Shown here: in pieces, positions 62,840 through 64,000 of the stretch
Position numbering within the stretch: the first letter of the stretch is position 1
Layout: every line of letters begins with the position of its first letter
Origin: Humibacillus xanthopallidus
GTDB lineage: Bacteria; Actinomycetota; Actinomycetes; Actinomycetales; Dermatophilaceae
Assembly: GCF_006716675.1 (NCBI RefSeq)
Contig: NZ_VFPM01000003.1
Coordinates: 806,001-870,000, forward strand
DNA: 64,000 nt
Direction: 5' to 3'
Position numbers and translations under genes: made by a program
The notes under the pieces: generated by a model
Seen by the model: the letters and a program-made list of their open reading frames with translations, nothing else
Databases searched by the model: none
Told to the model about the DNA's origin: nothing

Positions 62840-63310
62840 ATGAGTGAGACCGAGACGAGTCAGGTCGACCACCGTCGGCTGGGTGTCGACCTCTACAACG
62901 CGACGTGGGCCCTGCTCGACCGCGACGATCGAACGCCCGAGGAGGACGACGCGATGATCGCCGCCGCCCACGCCTCGATGCACCACTGGAGCCAGGCTGC
63001 GGACGTGCAGCCGGAGAACCTCGGCCGCGGGCACTGGCTCTGCTCACGGGTCCATGCCGTGATGGCCCAGCCCGACGCGGCGGCCTACCACGCTGACCGC
63101 TACGTCACCATCGCCGAGTCGCACCCCCTTGCGGACTGGGACCTCGCCGCGGCCTACGAGGCGTCGGCTCGAGCGTGCGCGGTGGCGGGCGACTGGGACG
63201 CCGCCGAGGACTTCGTCGCCCGTGCTCGCGCCGCGTGCGGGTCCATCGCCGCGGATGAGGACCGCGAGGTCATCGAGAAGGATCTCGAGACGGTGCCGCA
63301 CCGCCCCTAG
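62840..63310 (+). CDS. Small helical TPR-like protein, function unknown
   Basis: 156 aa, no signal or membrane helix. Helical repeats are visible: NATWALLDRDDRTPEEDDAMIAAAHASMHHW, then GHWLCSRVHAVMAQPDAAAYHADRYV (in blocks of less than 20: HWLCSRVHAVMAQPDAAAYH), LAAAYEASARACAVAGDWDAAEDFVARA; these fit TPR helices. Similar small proteins occur in actinobacteria, but I cannot name a family with certainty. Starts at ATG 62840; GTG 62831 is in frame. The TAG stop overlaps the TAG stop of the convergent helicase gene within CTAG. Confidence 0.7.
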   Translation: MSETETSQVDHRRLGVDLYNATWALLDRDDRTPEEDDAMIAAAHASMHHWSQAADVQPENLGRGHWLCSRVHAVMAQPDAAAYHADRYVTIAESHPLADWDLAAAYEASARACAVAGDWDAAEDFVARARAACGSIAADEDREVIEKDLETVPHRP

Positions 63311-64000
63311 ACCGTCTGGACCGTCTTCGCCTCGTCGACGTAGCGGCACAGTGCGTTGACCGCGCGGAGGTCGTCGGGCGTGTGCACCTCGGCGTCGAGC
63401 AGCAGTGGGCTGCCGACGATGACGGCGAGCGCCTTCGCCCGTGAGACGGCGACGTTGAGGCGGTGGAGGTCGTAGAGGAAGCCGACGCCCCGTGGCGCGA
63501 GAGCCGCGCTCGTGCTGCCCATCGTGTAGATGACGACCGCTCCCTGCTGGCCCTGGAACTTGTCGACGGTGCCGACCCGCGCACCGATTGGAAGGGCCTC
63601 GCGCAGCGCAGCTACGTGCGCGTTGTAGGGGGCGACGACGAGGATGTCTGCGAGCGTCATCGGGGCCGTGGCTCCAGACGCATCGGTCCACTGCCCCTGC
63701 AGCATGTCGACGACGAGGTCGCGGACGACCTCGGCCTCCTCGGTGCTCGACTGGTCGCAGAGCACGGTGTGCTCGACCGGGACCCAGCGCAACCCGTCGC
63801 CCGACAGCGACCCCGGAGCATCGATCGACAGGTGCTCGCGACCGGCTGCCGACTCGAGGCGGCCCTCGTAGGCGAGCTCCGAGACGAAGACGGTGAGGCT
63901 CGGGTGCATGCGGTAGGTGGAGTCGAGGAAGACACCACGGTCGGCGGGGATGACGTCGTGGACGACCTCGTGCCCGTTCTCTACCGTGACGCGCAGGTGG
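63307..64000 (-). CDS. Superfamily 1B helicase (Upf1/Dna2-like), C-terminal part
   Basis: 231 residues, open at the window end: only the C-terminal helicase domain. Motifs: FLDSTYRMHPSL (motif III/IV region of Upf1-like enzymes), DILVVAPYNAHVAALREAL (motif IV-like), GTVDKFQGQQGAVVIYTMG (motif V) and LNVAVSRAKALAVIVG (motif VI, with VSRA). The Walker motifs lie outside. Probably part of a large bacterial protein with an N-terminal nuclease (TM0106/RecB-like) as in many actinobacteria, but that part cannot be seen. Its stop falls in CTAG shared with the small gene at 62840. Confidence 0.85.
   Translation of the reverse strand, partial: HLRVTVENGHEVVHDVIPADRGVFLDSTYRMHPSLTVFVSELAYEGRLESAAGREHLSIDAPGSLSGDGLRWVPVEHTVLCDQSSTEEAEVVRDLVVDMLQGQWTDASGATAPMTLADILVVAPYNAHVAALREALPIGARVGTVDKFQGQQGAVVIYTMGSTSAALAPRGVGFLYDLHRLNVAVSRAKALAVIVGSPLLLDAEVHTPDDLRAVNALCRYVDEAKTVQTV

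Overview
The window is a very GC-rich, gene-dense stretch of bacterial chromosome. It carries the complete actinobacterial division and cell-wall (dcw) cluster, with no ftsA and with sepF, yggT and a divIVA/wag31 gene downstream of ftsZ. Other actinobacterial marks are a SAM-IV riboswitch, a GTG-started principal sigma factor with a Lys/Ala-rich N-terminus, a DksA-type protein with a histone-H1-like tail, and DUF4192, DUF5995 and EcsC proteins. Together these point to an actinobacterium, probably Micrococcales near Intrasporangiaceae (Janibacter/Phycicoccus-like); the genus is inferred, not proven. I see no rRNA, tRNA, CRISPR array, insertion sequence or prophage.

Layout. 1-6600: an oligopeptidase B cut by the window edge, a large secreted nuclease, an RluA-type pseudouridine synthase and an AlkZ-like winged-helix protein, all on the minus strand. 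6600-13304: dnaE, rluD, lspA and a DksA-like gene (minus). 13521-34075: divIVA, yggT, sepF, yggS, pgeF, ftsZ, ftsQ, murC, murG, ftsW, murD, mraY, murF, murE, ftsI, ftsL, rsmH and mraZ, listed left to right; transcription runs from mraZ downward. 34564-39134: a divergent plus-strand operon moxR - DUF58 - transglutaminase. 39115-49762: a membrane protein, DUF5995, asparaginase, a cupin protein, the principal sigma factor, a universal stress protein, metX behind a SAM-IV riboswitch, DUF4192, a YkvA-like protein and an EcsC protein. 49893-64000: a C-S lyase/aminotransferase, an actinobacterial family-A DNA polymerase, PAC2, HrpA, an MmpS-like protein, a FemABX transferase with two membrane proteins, an ADP-ribosylglycohydrolase/phosphatase fusion, a TPR-like protein and an Upf1-like helicase cut by the window end.

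How it works together. MurE, F, D and C, MraY and MurG make lipid II; FtsW and FtsI polymerise and crosslink it at the septum; FtsQ and FtsL, FtsZ, SepF and DivIVA organise division. MurE has the DNPR motif of diaminopimelate-adding enzymes. Every junction from murE to ftsQ (seven in a row) is a 4-bp GTGA overlap, implying strict translational coupling.

Most interesting observations. (1) The 7-mer GTATGCC/GGCATAC occurs about 35 times, on both strands, in genes and between them. It forces rare codons (TAT, GCA, even ATA), while the CG-containing counterpart GTACGCC was seen once. (2) Three near-identical MraZ-type operators lie in the mraZ-moxR intergenic region. One overlays the mraZ core promoter and two face the moxR operon, one of them inside a copy of the same promoter-operator block. 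(3) The run of GTGA overlaps. (4) A 12-mer shared by the ftsZ and divIVA leaders. (5) The ADP-ribosylglycohydrolase fused to a CX5R phosphatase domain.
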